The position numbers and the translations under genes are program-made. Below, one piece after another: positions 1 through 9,102 of a stretch of DNA of 64,000 nucleotides. The stretch lies in the NCBI GenBank assembly GCA_014872805.1, contig WKFN01000016.1:62001-126000 (forward strand), in the 5' to 3' direction. The stretch comes from Opacimonas sp014872805. GTDB taxonomy: Bacteria > Pseudomonadota > Gammaproteobacteria > Enterobacterales > Alteromonadaceae. The notes beneath the pieces were generated by a model. That model was not told the origin of the DNA. It saw only the letters and a list, made by a program, of their open reading frames with translations, and ran no database searches. Each line of letters begins with the position of its first letter. The first letter of the stretch is position 1.

Positions 1-7
1 GTAAAAA

Positions 8-376
8 TTAGACGTCCTTTGAGCAAGCAATACTCAGGGAGACTGAATCGGCAAAACGTAACGCGTGAGGCTTATCCACCTCAACTTCCGCCCATTTGAC
101 CCAAGGGTGATCGGCACACAATGCAAGTATGTCGTGGGTCAGCTTTTCGAGTAACAAAAAGCGATTGTTTTCAACGAGTTTAATGACTGCTTTCGTGATC
201 ACTTTGTAATTGATAGCAAGGTCAACATTGTCGTTTTCAGCAGCCTTTATAGCGTCGTATTTAATGACAGCGTTGATGACAACATCCTGTTTCTTTTGCA
301 TTTCTTCTTCGTTAAAGCCGATAAAGGTACGCAAGCGTAGATTTTTTATGCGGATCGTAGCATCATCTAATTTCAT
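8..376 (-). CDS. folX: dihydroneopterin triphosphate 2'-epimerase FolX
   Basis: 122 aa, the usual length for FolX (about 120). The N-terminal segment IRIKNLRLRTFIGF and the C-terminal PHALRFADSVSLS match enterobacterial FolX more closely than the aldolase FolB. FolX epimerises 7,8-dihydroneopterin triphosphate at C2' in the cytoplasm, in a branch of pterin (tetrahydromonapterin) metabolism; that is family knowledge. The start at 376 has an AGGA about 10 bases upstream. The stop lies only 7 bases from the window edge, so operon partners on that side cannot be seen. It is divergent from the AI-2E permease gene across a 70-base gap. Confidence 0.9.
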   Translation of the reverse strand: MKLDDATIRIKNLRLRTFIGFNEEEMQKKQDVVINAVIKYDAIKAAENDNVDLAINYKVITKAVIKLVENNRFLLLEKLTHDILALCADHPWVKWAEVEVDKPHALRFADSVSLSIACSKDV

Positions 377-446
377 TACGGTAAGTTCCTGTTATTATGT
401 GTACAAAGTGCTTTATCAAACACTCACGTTTGCTTGCTAGGGATCT

Positions 447-1541
447 ATGGAATTACAATCTTCAACAGCCAAAACATTTGTGGTAACCGCCGCGGTCGTC
501 GTCGTGCTCTCTGGGATCAAAGCCGCTAGCGCCATTATGGTCCCATTCTTACTTTCTCTGTTTATCGCGATTGCATGTAGCCCATTGATTAATCTTGCCT
601 CGCGTTATCGCATACCACGTTGGCTGTCGGTTACTTTAGTTATACTGCTAATTATTGTAATTGGATTTATGCTCGCCGGTTTAGTTGGCCAATCTTTAGC
701 CGAATTTCGCCAAAATCTGCCCGTCTACCAAGCTCAGCTTAGCAAAGAATTCGTGTGGATTGTGGAACAATTGCGAAATTTCAATATTTACATTGATAAA
801 GATCTAATTCTTAATCACCTCGACCCGGGTACAGCAATGTCCGTTGCCACTAATTTTATCTCTGGTTTAGGTGGGGTGCTTTCGAATTTATTTCTGATCA
901 TTTTGACCGTGATTTTTATGTTGTTTGAGGCAGAGAGTATTCCCAAGCGTGTGCATATTGCATTACGTGATCCTGGTATGAAGCTGCATCACATTGACCG
1001 CTTTTTACAGTCGGTCAAAGATTATCTTGGGATCAAGTCCCTTGTTTCGTTGGCGACTGGCACGTTGATTGGCATTTGGTTGTACTTTTTGGGCGTCGAT
1101 CACTTTATGTTATGGGCGGTATTAGCATTTTTATTAAATTTCATTCCCAATATTGGTTCGATTATCGCGGCGATCCCAGCAGTACTTGTGGCATTCTTGG
1201 AATTCGGGTTTGCCAAAGCTGGCTTAACCGGCTTGGGATTTATCGTCGTGAATACCGTAATGGGGAATGTGATTGAACCTCGCTATATGGGGCGCGGACT
1301 TGGTTTAAGTACCTTGGTAGTGTTTTTGTCGTTGATATTTTGGGGCTGGTTGCTCGGTTCAGTGGGCATGTTATTGTCCGTACCATTGACGATGATTGTC
1401 AAAATCGCTTTAGAATCTCGTGAGGAAACCATATGGTTAGCGGTTCTGTTGTCTGCCGATGATGCGGATGAGTATTTTGAGCCACATCGAGATGACGATA
1501 AAGATGCGGATTTTACTTTGGCAGATAAATCGAAAGACTAA
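447..1541 (+). CDS. AI-2E family transporter (TqsA/PerM-like permease)
   Basis: 364 aa polytopic membrane protein. Two hydrophobic segments lie near the N-terminus (about residues 10-45 and 60-85). The family core is in the C-terminal half: NFIPNIGSIIAAIPAVLVAF near residue 228, then GNVIEPRYMGRGLGLS and a GWLLGSVGMLLSVPLT segment. Members export small molecules (AI-2 for TqsA) or act as ion antiporters; the substrate here cannot be read from sequence. The tail after residue 340 is acidic and hydrophilic. The start has GGGAT upstream. The 3' end overlaps the convergent histidine kinase gene by 29 bases. Confidence 0.85.
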   Translation: MELQSSTAKTFVVTAAVVVVLSGIKAASAIMVPFLLSLFIAIACSPLINLASRYRIPRWLSVTLVILLIIVIGFMLAGLVGQSLAEFRQNLPVYQAQLSKEFVWIVEQLRNFNIYIDKDLILNHLDPGTAMSVATNFISGLGGVLSNLFLIILTVIFMLFEAESIPKRVHIALRDPGMKLHHIDRFLQSVKDYLGIKSLVSLATGTLIGIWLYFLGVDHFMLWAVLAFLLNFIPNIGSIIAAIPAVLVAFLEFGFAKAGLTGLGFIVVNTVMGNVIEPRYMGRGLGLSTLVVFLSLIFWGWLLGSVGMLLSVPLTMIVKIALESREETIWLAVLLSADDADEYFEPHRDDDKDADFTLADKSKD

Positions 1542-2799
1542 ATGGTAAGGTTTCACTGAACCGTATTTTGCCACCATATAAATCGATTAAGTCATTGACA
1601 GTGGCAAGGCCAATTCCAGAGCCTTCCGTATATTGGTCTAGCCGATAACCTCGTTTAAGGATCTGCTTTTGTTGTGCAAGGGGGATACCTTGCCCATCAT
1701 CTTCGACGCTTAGCACCACCCATTGCAGATCTTCTTTTAATCTGACTTTTACGTGTTTTTGTGCTGCCTTACAGGCATTATCTAGAATGTTACCAAGGAT
1801 TTCATACCAATCTGCTTGGTCTATTGCGTATTCAACAGCCTGAGTCTCATCGTACATAATACTCAGCGCTTTATCGGCGTGAATTTTATGCATGCTCTCG
1901 CAAACTTTTTTAATCACGGGCGAGAGCGCAATACGCTGATGTCCTGACTTTTGACTAAAACGCGCTCGCGAAAGTTGCCTTTGAATGATTTGATCAATTT
2001 GGTCAACCTGAGGATGCAAGCTAGGTGGTAAACCTGGGTCACCTTTAATGACCGTAAGAGGGGTTTTAAGGGAATGCGCCAGGTCTTGCAAGGCATTTTG
2101 ATAGCGTTCTCGTTGTTGTTGTTCTTCCTGTAAAACACTATTGATGGTGAACTTCATTGCATTAAGCTCTAATGGAAACTCACCCGATAATTGACTTTGT
2201 TGTCCTTGACGAGTGCGTTTTAGCTGAGCAATTAAGGTGCGTACTGGGAGTAAAACGGATAACAAGCTAAGAATGAGTACTATGGTAATGACCAATGAAA
2301 TGACTAATGTTGATTGCCACAATGTACGAGTGAACACAGCGTGTTCAGCTCGCATATCTCGGGCGTGATTGGCGATGTGAAAATGAATCGCTTCATAGCG
2401 ATTATAGTTGAGAAACTCGGCGGTAAAACTATACAGATACCATGTCTCACCGTTGTGTTCAATCGTTGAAAAACGTGATTCACCAGCACCAGTGCGCGGT
2501 AGCTTTGCTGGCTCAATGGTATCGGTGACCGAGACGGATTGCCAGATCAACGTGTCATTGAGCTTGATATACCCGTGATAACCACTTTGCGTAATATTAA
2601 AACGCTCATCCAATACGGCTACGGGCATGGTGATGACACTTTCACGAAGATCAAAGTCTGCTATCAGCACATAGCTCATTAATTCCAGTTCAGTCATTTT
2701 TGCTCGCTCAAGTGAGCTAAAGTGCGCCGTACTAATGGACCACACCAACGCGGGGAGCACAAAAATAACCACTAAGCACAGTGACAATACACTGCGCAT
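1513..2799 (-). CDS. PhoQ-like sensor histidine kinase
   Basis: 428 aa inner-membrane sensor kinase. TM1 is at about residues 4-22, a periplasmic sensor region spans roughly 25-158, and TM2 is at about 161-185, followed by a HAMP-like linker. The H box is DLAHSLKTPLTVIKG with His242. The N box (EILGNILDNACKAA), DDGQGIP and GSGIGLATVNDLIDLYGG complete the ATPase domain. The architecture and the DLAHSLKTPL box resemble PhoQ, but I do not see the acidic EDDDAE-type patch of enteric PhoQ, so Mg2+ sensing is not supported. It lies 17 bases downstream of its response regulator gene and overlaps the convergent permease gene at its end. Confidence 0.85.
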   Translation of the reverse strand: MRSVLSLCLVVIFVLPALVWSISTAHFSSLERAKMTELELMSYVLIADFDLRESVITMPVAVLDERFNITQSGYHGYIKLNDTLIWQSVSVTDTIEPAKLPRTGAGESRFSTIEHNGETWYLYSFTAEFLNYNRYEAIHFHIANHARDMRAEHAVFTRTLWQSTLVISLVITIVLILSLLSVLLPVRTLIAQLKRTRQGQQSQLSGEFPLELNAMKFTINSVLQEEQQQRERYQNALQDLAHSLKTPLTVIKGDPGLPPSLHPQVDQIDQIIQRQLSRARFSQKSGHQRIALSPVIKKVCESMHKIHADKALSIMYDETQAVEYAIDQADWYEILGNILDNACKAAQKHVKVRLKEDLQWVVLSVEDDGQGIPLAQQKQILKRGYRLDQYTEGSGIGLATVNDLIDLYGGKIRFSETLPFSLSIYLPK

Positions 2800-2816
2800 G
2801 GTGAGAGACAGGGCGT

Positions 2817-3491
2817 TTAAGTGGGCGAAAATAAGCGATATCCTCTGCCGCGTAAGGTTTCAATGGGTTTAATAGAGTTATCTGGGTCTAGTTTTTTGCG
2901 TAACCGTCCGACAAAAACTTCAATGACATTGCTGTCCAAATCAAAATCTTGGTCATAAATGTGTTCGGTGAGTTCAGATTTTGAAATCACTTTTTTGGGA
3001 TGAAGCATCAAATACTCCAACACCTTGTATTCATAGGCGGTAAGCTCAAGCGGTTGCTCTGAGACATAGACTTGTTGGAGTGATAAATCCAAGGTAATCG
3101 GACCCGCTTTGAGTTCAGATGACGCATGACCCGATGAGCGACGGATAAGGGCTTTGACTCGAGCGAGGAGTTCTTCTTCATGAAACGGTTTGGTCAGATA
3201 ATCATCGCCACCCGCATCAAGACCATCGACTTTTTGCTGCCAACTGTCACGGGCGGTTAAAATCAGGACTGGCACCTTTATATCAAGTTTGCGTGCGGCT
3301 TTGATGACTTCTAGTCCATCGAGTTTGGGCAGTCCTAAGTCGATAATCGCCGCATCGTATTCATATTCTTTGAGCAAAAATAAGGCACGTTCACCGTCAT
3401 CAGCCAAGTCCACGCTGAATCCATTTTTTTGAAAAAACATATCCAACTGAACCAATAATTGTGGGGTATCTTCAACAATTAATAATCGCAT
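2817..3491 (-). CDS. PhoP-like OmpR-family response regulator
   Basis: 224 aa. The receiver domain (1-115) has the acidic pair at E7/D8, phosphoacceptor Asp51 in AIIDLGLP, and the conserved Thr/Lys segments (ILTARDS, LTKPF). The C-terminal winged helix (about 130-222) has ELTAYEYKVLEYL and the recognition-helix region SNVIEVFVGRLRKKL, ending in ETLRGRGYRL. It is a DNA-binding transcription factor activated by the kinase encoded next. The start overlaps the stop of the upstream PepSY gene by one base (TAATG), so the two are translationally coupled. PhoP and QseB are the nearest family names; the regulon is unknown. Confidence 0.88.
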   Translation of the reverse strand: MRLLIVEDTPQLLVQLDMFFQKNGFSVDLADDGERALFLLKEYEYDAAIIDLGLPKLDGLEVIKAARKLDIKVPVLILTARDSWQQKVDGLDAGGDDYLTKPFHEEELLARVKALIRRSSGHASSELKAGPITLDLSLQQVYVSEQPLELTAYEYKVLEYLMLHPKKVISKSELTEHIYDQDFDLDSNVIEVFVGRLRKKLDPDNSIKPIETLRGRGYRLFSPT

Positions 3492-3799
3492 TATGGGTCC
3501 TTTTTTTGATTAGGCGGGCGCTTTGTTTGTGCCGATTTGAATTGCTTGCTATGAATCTCCACAGTGGTCACACGGCCATCTTTGCTCATCATTTTAAAGC
3601 GATAGCGCTCACCATAGCGTTGCATTTGTAGTATCCGTCCTTCGTGAAGACGTTTTGCCGCGGCAATGGCAGCTTGTTTTTCTGCGTCCATAGCGTGTCG
3701 CACGGTCAGCTTGCGCGGTTCCGTTCCGTTCTCTATGTGAGCCATGGCCATTGAGCTGGACAGACACAGAATTACACAAATAAGTACTCGAACTATCAT
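3491..3799 (-). CDS. small secreted PepSY-domain protein
   Basis: 102 aa with an N-terminal signal peptide (about residues 1-20, ending AMA-H). The mature part has a PepSY-like fold signature, EKQAAIAAAKRLHEGRILQM followed by YRFKMMSKDGRVTTVEIHSK, and a basic tail. PepSY domains bind peptides or proteins in the periplasm and are often co-encoded with PhoP/QseB-type two-component systems as modulators. Here it is the first gene of such an operon, with a one-base stop/start overlap to the regulator gene. A role in tuning the kinase is inferred from context only. Confidence 0.7.
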   Translation of the reverse strand: MIVRVLICVILCLSSSMAMAHIENGTEPRKLTVRHAMDAEKQAAIAAAKRLHEGRILQMQRYGERYRFKMMSKDGRVTTVEIHSKQFKSAQTKRPPNQKKDP

Positions 3800-3898
3800 T
3801 GCGTTAAGTCTATAGTAAATGTCTGAATTGGTAATGAACTGAATTCATATTTATCTTAGCGAATGTTGAGTCAGAAAGAAAAGGATAGAGGCAATTTA

Positions 3899-6721
3899 AT
3901 GCGAATATTTTGGTTGATAGTGATTGTGTTTGGTTTGACTGCCTGTGCCACACAAGTGAAAACACCACATGAACTGTGGCACTCGGGACAGTTACCGATT
4001 GCAACTCAGTTAATTGATAATCCACGTATCAAACAAGGACAGTTAGCGAACGGCTTGACGTATTATTTGGTTGAAAATAAAACCCCAAAAAACGAAATTG
4101 CCGTGCGTCTACACATAAACGTGGGCAGTCTCGATGAAGCGGATAATGAGTTAGGGCTTGCTCATTTACTTGAACATATGGCGTTTAATGGTTCAACCAA
4201 TGTACCTGAAGGCGAAATGGTGGCGATTTTAGAGCGCTATGGCTTGAGTTTCGGTGCAGACACCAATGCTTCAACCAGCTTTCATGAAACGCAGTACAAA
4301 TTAGATTTGCCAACAAACTCTGAAGCAATTATCGATACTGCGTTGTTTTTGATGCGAGAAACGGCTTCCAATCTCACAATATCAGAAACCGCATTAGCGG
4401 CAGAAATCCCAGTGGTGCTTGCCGAGTATGATGCGCGTAATACTCTGGCCTTCCAAGCACAACAAAAGCAATTTAACCAGTATACCCAGGGCATGCGCTA
4501 CGCACAGCGCTGGGCAATTGGCACCAAAGACACACTGCGAGCCATGACCGCGCCACAACTAAAAGATTTTTATGCTCGTTATTACACTCCAGCTAATAGC
4601 ACTTTGATCATCGTTGGGGATTTTGATGCGCAAAACATGCAAGCAAAAATCGAATTGAATTTTGCTGATTGGAGCAATGAGTCACAACGTCCAGACACGT
4701 TAGTAGGTGAGTTAAGTATGCCAGGTGAGCCTGTGTTTGTTGTGCATCAAGCTCCAGGTTTGCCGACTCAAGTCATGATCACGTTAAGTCAAATGTCTGA
4801 ATCTAAAGGGGATAGTGTTGCACAACGCCGAGATGAGTATTTGAAGTTAATCGCGAATAGTATTTTGAATTACCGTTTGTCATCGAAGTTACTGACTGGT
4901 GAAGCATCGTTTGAAAATGCCTATCACGCACAATTTAATCTGTTCGAACAGGCAGATATCTCTTTGTCTCTGGTCAGTACATCACCAGATCGCTGGCGTG
5001 ATGCGTTAAGCGAATTGGTTGTCGAAATTTTAAAAATTCAAGAGTTTGGAGTGTCATGGGATGAAGCTGACCGTCAAATCACCAGTATTCGCAATGGCCT
5101 TTATACGGTGGCCTCAGAAGCCGATACACTGGATACCGCTCGCATCACTCAGACGCTTTTGGAAAGTCTGGATGATGAAAGAGCTATTTTGTCGCCTCAG
5201 GCTGAGCTTAAACTGTTTGAGGAGTTGATGCAGACCTTTACCTTAGACGAAATAAATCAAGTAATGATTGATCAGTTCTCAGCCGTCGAGCCGACTATCT
5301 TTGTGCAAAGTGACGCATCTGCCGAAATCACCCAAGAAGACATCGAAACGGCGTTTTATACTGCGCTTGATCTTGAGATTGTACCGGATGAATTTGCGGT
5401 GACAAAGGCCTTTGCCTACACTGATTTTGGTCAAGATGGTGAAGTCGTATTACGCGAGTATGATGAAGTCTATGATATTAGTACAGTTCTGTTCGATAAC
5501 GGCTTACGTCTTAACGTTAAGCCGACTAAATTAGTCAAAGGGCAAGTTGAGTTTGATCTGCGCTACGGAACAGGCTACCAATTTTTTACCGAGAAAGATT
5601 CCGGTTTAAAAGAGCTTTATAATTACATGGTGGCGGCAGGTTTAGGCCAACACAACGTCAATGAACTGCGTGAATTACTCTCTGACAAAGATGTGAGTTT
5701 ACGCTTTGTGCCTCGTTTTAATACATGGGGAGGGCGCTTCAATGCGTCAAATGAACACCTATTATTACAACTGCAGCTTATGGCCGCCTTTGTATCGGAT
5801 GCGGCATGGGATCCAGCATTAGAAAATCTATATCGTCAAAATACCCAACAGCAGTATCAGCAAGACAAAAGTTCGGTCAATGCGGTGCGCAGTTTTGAGT
5901 TACAAAATCTACTCTACGCAAATGATGTAAGGGTAAGTACCCCTGAATTACCCGTTGCGTTAAGTCGTACCTTTGCAGAACTCAATGCGGAGCGTCAAGA
6001 ACAACTTGCTGATGGTCCTATGACGCTCTCAATAGTAGGGGATGTTGATGTGGAAGAGGTGATTAATTTTGTTGCACAAACGTTCGGTGCCCTAGCATAT
6101 GATTTTACCCCACCACAAAAGCGTAAGGTCACAGATTTACGACTAGACACTCCAGGACAATATCGTTTAACGCATCAAGGCAATCCACAAAATGCGTTGG
6201 CTATTCGCGTCTATCATACCGCGGATAACAGCGATAAAAAACGCAACAACACCTTGAATATTTTACGCGAAGTGTTGAGCCTAAAGGTGACCCAAAAGCT
6301 TCGCGAAGAATTGGGTGCAGCGTATTCACCTGGTGTGTTTAATACGCAATCTCGGTATGTAGTGGATGATGGTTATATTCAATTTGATACACAGACTTCA
6401 CCGGAACAGCTTGGACAAGTTATGCAGGCTTATGATGAAATTGTCGCGGAGATCAAAAGTGCAGGCGGGATCAGTGATGATGAGTTATCACGTGCAGTTG
6501 AGCCATTGGTTGCGGGGATCAATCAAGCGGTTGAGCAAAATGGGTTTTGGCTAAACCGTTTGGGATTGCTGCATACTGAACCCAATGCGGTCGATCGTTG
6601 GTTTGCCCTTGAGGATTTAATTCGGTCTATCACAGTAGAAGATGTGAGACGAGCGGCCAATCAATATCTGATTAAAGACCGGATGATCAATGTGGAAGTG
6701 ATCCACGAATCGCTTCAATAA
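3899..6721 (+). CDS. M16 family zinc metallopeptidase lipoprotein
   Basis: 940 aa from the start chosen at 3899. The frame is open from 3863, but the ATG at 3899 has AGAGG upstream and opens directly into a lipoprotein signal (MRIFWLIVIVFGLTAC, Cys16 lipidated). The catalytic inverted zinc motif HLLEH is at residues 89-93, with the third ligand Glu169 exactly 76 residues after His93, as in pitrilysins. A second M16-like half begins near residue 530 (TVLFDNGLRLNVKPTKL) and lacks HxxEH, as is typical of the inactive half. It is probably a periplasmic or outer-membrane-anchored oligopeptidase. Its start is divergent from the PepSY gene. Confidence 0.88.
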   Translation: MRIFWLIVIVFGLTACATQVKTPHELWHSGQLPIATQLIDNPRIKQGQLANGLTYYLVENKTPKNEIAVRLHINVGSLDEADNELGLAHLLEHMAFNGSTNVPEGEMVAILERYGLSFGADTNASTSFHETQYKLDLPTNSEAIIDTALFLMRETASNLTISETALAAEIPVVLAEYDARNTLAFQAQQKQFNQYTQGMRYAQRWAIGTKDTLRAMTAPQLKDFYARYYTPANSTLIIVGDFDAQNMQAKIELNFADWSNESQRPDTLVGELSMPGEPVFVVHQAPGLPTQVMITLSQMSESKGDSVAQRRDEYLKLIANSILNYRLSSKLLTGEASFENAYHAQFNLFEQADISLSLVSTSPDRWRDALSELVVEILKIQEFGVSWDEADRQITSIRNGLYTVASEADTLDTARITQTLLESLDDERAILSPQAELKLFEELMQTFTLDEINQVMIDQFSAVEPTIFVQSDASAEITQEDIETAFYTALDLEIVPDEFAVTKAFAYTDFGQDGEVVLREYDEVYDISTVLFDNGLRLNVKPTKLVKGQVEFDLRYGTGYQFFTEKDSGLKELYNYMVAAGLGQHNVNELRELLSDKDVSLRFVPRFNTWGGRFNASNEHLLLQLQLMAAFVSDAAWDPALENLYRQNTQQQYQQDKSSVNAVRSFELQNLLYANDVRVSTPELPVALSRTFAELNAERQEQLADGPMTLSIVGDVDVEEVINFVAQTFGALAYDFTPPQKRKVTDLRLDTPGQYRLTHQGNPQNALAIRVYHTADNSDKKRNNTLNILREVLSLKVTQKLREELGAAYSPGVFNTQSRYVVDDGYIQFDTQTSPEQLGQVMQAYDEIVAEIKSAGGISDDELSRAVEPLVAGINQAVEQNGFWLNRLGLLHTEPNAVDRWFALEDLIRSITVEDVRRAANQYLIKDRMINVEVIHESLQ

Positions 6722-6758
6722 TAGTTGCACTTACTTGAAGTGATTCGCGGCTCAATAA

Positions 6759-7058
6759 TTACGGTAGAACTTTTTTGTAAGGTTTTACCGTAACTTGTTC
6801 ATACACACCAGCCTCAATATAAGGATCGGCATCTGCCCACGCTTGCGCGTCTTCTAAAGATGCAAACTCAGCAATCACCAAAGAACCAGTGAATCCAGCA
6901 GGGCCGGGATCGTCAGAATCAATGGCTGGATGGGGTCCCGCCATAACCAAATGTCCAGCATCTTTTAATGCGATTAATCGCGCCAAATGATCGGGGCGGG
7001 CCGCAAGGCGCTGCTCTAATGTATCGGGTTTGTCCTGTGCAATAATCGCGTAAAGCAT
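6759..7058 (-). CDS. yciI: YciI family protein
   Basis: 99 aa, the family length. It has the ferredoxin-like YciI fold signature: MLYAIIAQDKPDTLEQR, a conserved His in RPDHLARL (residue 24), AGPHPAIDS, and EDAQAWADADPYIEAGVYE with the conserved Asp. The biochemical role of YciI proteins is unsettled. It sits 33 bases beyond trpA on the same strand, with no terminator visible between, so read-through from the trp operon is possible. It converges on the M16 peptidase gene with a 37-base gap. Confidence 0.85.
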   Translation of the reverse strand: MLYAIIAQDKPDTLEQRLAARPDHLARLIALKDAGHLVMAGPHPAIDSDDPGPAGFTGSLVIAEFASLEDAQAWADADPYIEAGVYEQVTVKPYKKVLP

Positions 7059-7091
7059 GGTATTTCCTATAGGGTAGAGTAGATATACTGT

Positions 7092-7907
7092 TTAAGACTG
7101 GGTCGCATCTTTCATGGCACGGACAAACTCACCCAGCGCCTGACACATTCTATCCTCATTATCAAGATGCTGAGCAATGATGTTGACCACTGCTGAGCCT
7201 GAGATAGCCCCAGCCGCACCAGCGGAGATAGCGTCCTTAACTTGTTCAGGTTGGGCGATCCCAAAGCCGAGCAAAGGTGGTGCGGCATTGAAGCGATTGA
7301 GATTGTCAATCAATTCGTGCGCAGGCGTTTGCGCAGCGGTTTCGGCACCCGTCACCCCAGCACGACCAAGTAAATAGGTATAGCCAGAAGAGTACTTACC
7401 AAGTGCGTCAAGTGTTTCATCGGTCGCATTGGGCGGTGCAATTAATATCTGATCAATATGATGGGTCTTGGCAACGTCCACAAATCGAGCTGCTTCACGA
7501 ATTGGGACGTCCGCGATCAAAATTGAGTCAACTCCCGCGGCATAGGCATCGGCGTAAAATTTCTCAACACTACGAGCAAGCACAAGGTTAGAGTAGAGCA
7601 ACAACCCAATTGGAATATCTGGATTCGCTTCGCGGATATTGCGAATTACGGCAAAGCAATCGCTCGGCGTCATTTTATGCGCTAACGCTCGAATGGATGC
7701 TGCTTGAATCGTTGGGCCGTCAGCAATTGGATCGGAGTAAGGAAAACCCAGTTCCAAGGCATCGGCACCATTATCAATCAGCGTTTGAATAATGCGAGTT
7801 GACGTTTCTATCGTTGGATCGCCAATCATAACGAATGGCACAAAAGCACCTTGCTGTTTCTCGGCAAGGGCAGTAAACATATTGTCGTAACGGTGAGCGT
7901 GGGACAT
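7092..7907 (-). CDS. trpA: tryptophan synthase alpha subunit
   Basis: 271 aa TIM barrel that cleaves indole-3-glycerol phosphate to indole and glyceraldehyde 3-phosphate, passing indole to TrpB. The catalytic residues are visible as Glu52 in ALELGFPYSDP and Asp63 in DPIADGP (E. coli Glu49/Asp60). The phosphate-binding end GFGIAQPEQV and GAISGSAVV are intact. The start overlaps the trpB stop by one base (TAATG), giving translational coupling as expected for the alpha2beta2 complex. It is the last trp gene of the operon. Confidence 0.96.
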   Translation of the reverse strand: MSHAHRYDNMFTALAEKQQGAFVPFVMIGDPTIETSTRIIQTLIDNGADALELGFPYSDPIADGPTIQAASIRALAHKMTPSDCFAVIRNIREANPDIPIGLLLYSNLVLARSVEKFYADAYAAGVDSILIADVPIREAARFVDVAKTHHIDQILIAPPNATDETLDALGKYSSGYTYLLGRAGVTGAETAAQTPAHELIDNLNRFNAAPPLLGFGIAQPEQVKDAISAGAAGAISGSAVVNIIAQHLDNEDRMCQALGEFVRAMKDATQS

Positions 7908-9088
7908 TATAAATCGTCTCCTAAGATAGAGGTTACATAGCCGAGATCTTTATCACCGCGACCAGATAAGTTCACGACAATGATCGTTTCTTCTTCGGCT
8001 TCATCGGCCATATTCAGAGCATGGGCGAGAGCATGTGACGATTCAAGCGCCGGAATAATACCTTCTTTGCGCGCTAACAACTTGAACGCATTCAGAGCTT
8101 CTTCATCCGTTGCTGCAACATATTCGGCTCGACCAATTTCGTGCAAATAAGCATGTTGTGGTCCCACCGCCGGATAATCAAGGCCAGCAGACACAGAGTA
8201 GGACTCTTCAATTTGCCCATCGGCATCTTGCATGATGTAACTAAACGCACCGTGTAAAATACCTTTTGTCCCCTGACAAATGGTTGCCCCATGTTCATGC
8301 GTATGCAGGCCTTTACCTGCCGGTTCAACACCGACCAGACGAACACTTGGCTCGTCTATAAAATCGGCAAACATGCCAATAGCGTTTGAACCACCACCGA
8401 CACAGGCTACGACGGCATCAGGCAAGCGACCTTCTTTAGCAAGCATTTGCTCTCGTGTTTCTTCTCCGATCATGCGATGAAATTCACGCACTATGGTGGG
8501 GAATGGGTGAGGACCGGCAGCGGTTCCTAATAAATAATGTGCTTTGTCGTAATTCGCAGACCAATCGCGCATGGCTTCATTGACGGCGTCTTTGAGCGTG
8601 CCTGAACCTGAGTTAACAGGAATGACTTCAGCACCCATCAAACGCATTCTAAAGACGTTCGGAGATTGACGTTCAACGTCCTTAGCCCCCATATAAATCC
8701 GCGCTTTTAAGCCAAGTAAAGCACACGCTAGAGCAGTCGCCACCCCGTGCTGGCCAGCACCGGTCTCGGCGATGACTTCGCTTTTGCCCATAGCTTTGGT
8801 TAACAAAGCCTGACCCAATACTTGATTGGTTTTGTGTGCGCCACCATGAAGCAAATCTTCACGCTTCAAATACAGCTTTACTTTGGGATTAGAAACGAGG
8901 TTACGCGTCAATGTCATCGCCGTAGGACGACCAGCATAATCGTGTAACAAATCGCTGAATTGCTGTTTGAATTCTGGGTCGTCTTTGGCATCCAAAAACG
9001 CTTTTTCAAGCTGATCTAATGCTGGGATCAACAACTCGGGAACATACATTCCCCCGAACTCACCAAATTTACTGTTTAACTGATTCAT
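7907..9088 (-). CDS. trpB: tryptophan synthase beta subunit
   Basis: 393 aa PLP enzyme that condenses indole with serine to make tryptophan. The PLP lysine is Lys86 in GGAHKTNQ, the phosphate loop is GGGSNAIG (about 232-239), and the N-terminal FGEFGGMYVPE is canonical. Length matches E. coli TrpB (397). It lies between trpCF (14 bases upstream) and trpA, which it overlaps. Confidence 0.97.
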   Translation of the reverse strand: MNQLNSKFGEFGGMYVPELLIPALDQLEKAFLDAKDDPEFKQQFSDLLHDYAGRPTAMTLTRNLVSNPKVKLYLKREDLLHGGAHKTNQVLGQALLTKAMGKSEVIAETGAGQHGVATALACALLGLKARIYMGAKDVERQSPNVFRMRLMGAEVIPVNSGSGTLKDAVNEAMRDWSANYDKAHYLLGTAAGPHPFPTIVREFHRMIGEETREQMLAKEGRLPDAVVACVGGGSNAIGMFADFIDEPSVRLVGVEPAGKGLHTHEHGATICQGTKGILHGAFSYIMQDADGQIEESYSVSAGLDYPAVGPQHAYLHEIGRAEYVAATDEEALNAFKLLARKEGIIPALESSHALAHALNMADEAEEETIIVVNLSGRGDKDLGYVTSILGDDL

Positions 9089-9102
9089 GATCTTTTTCTC
9101 AT

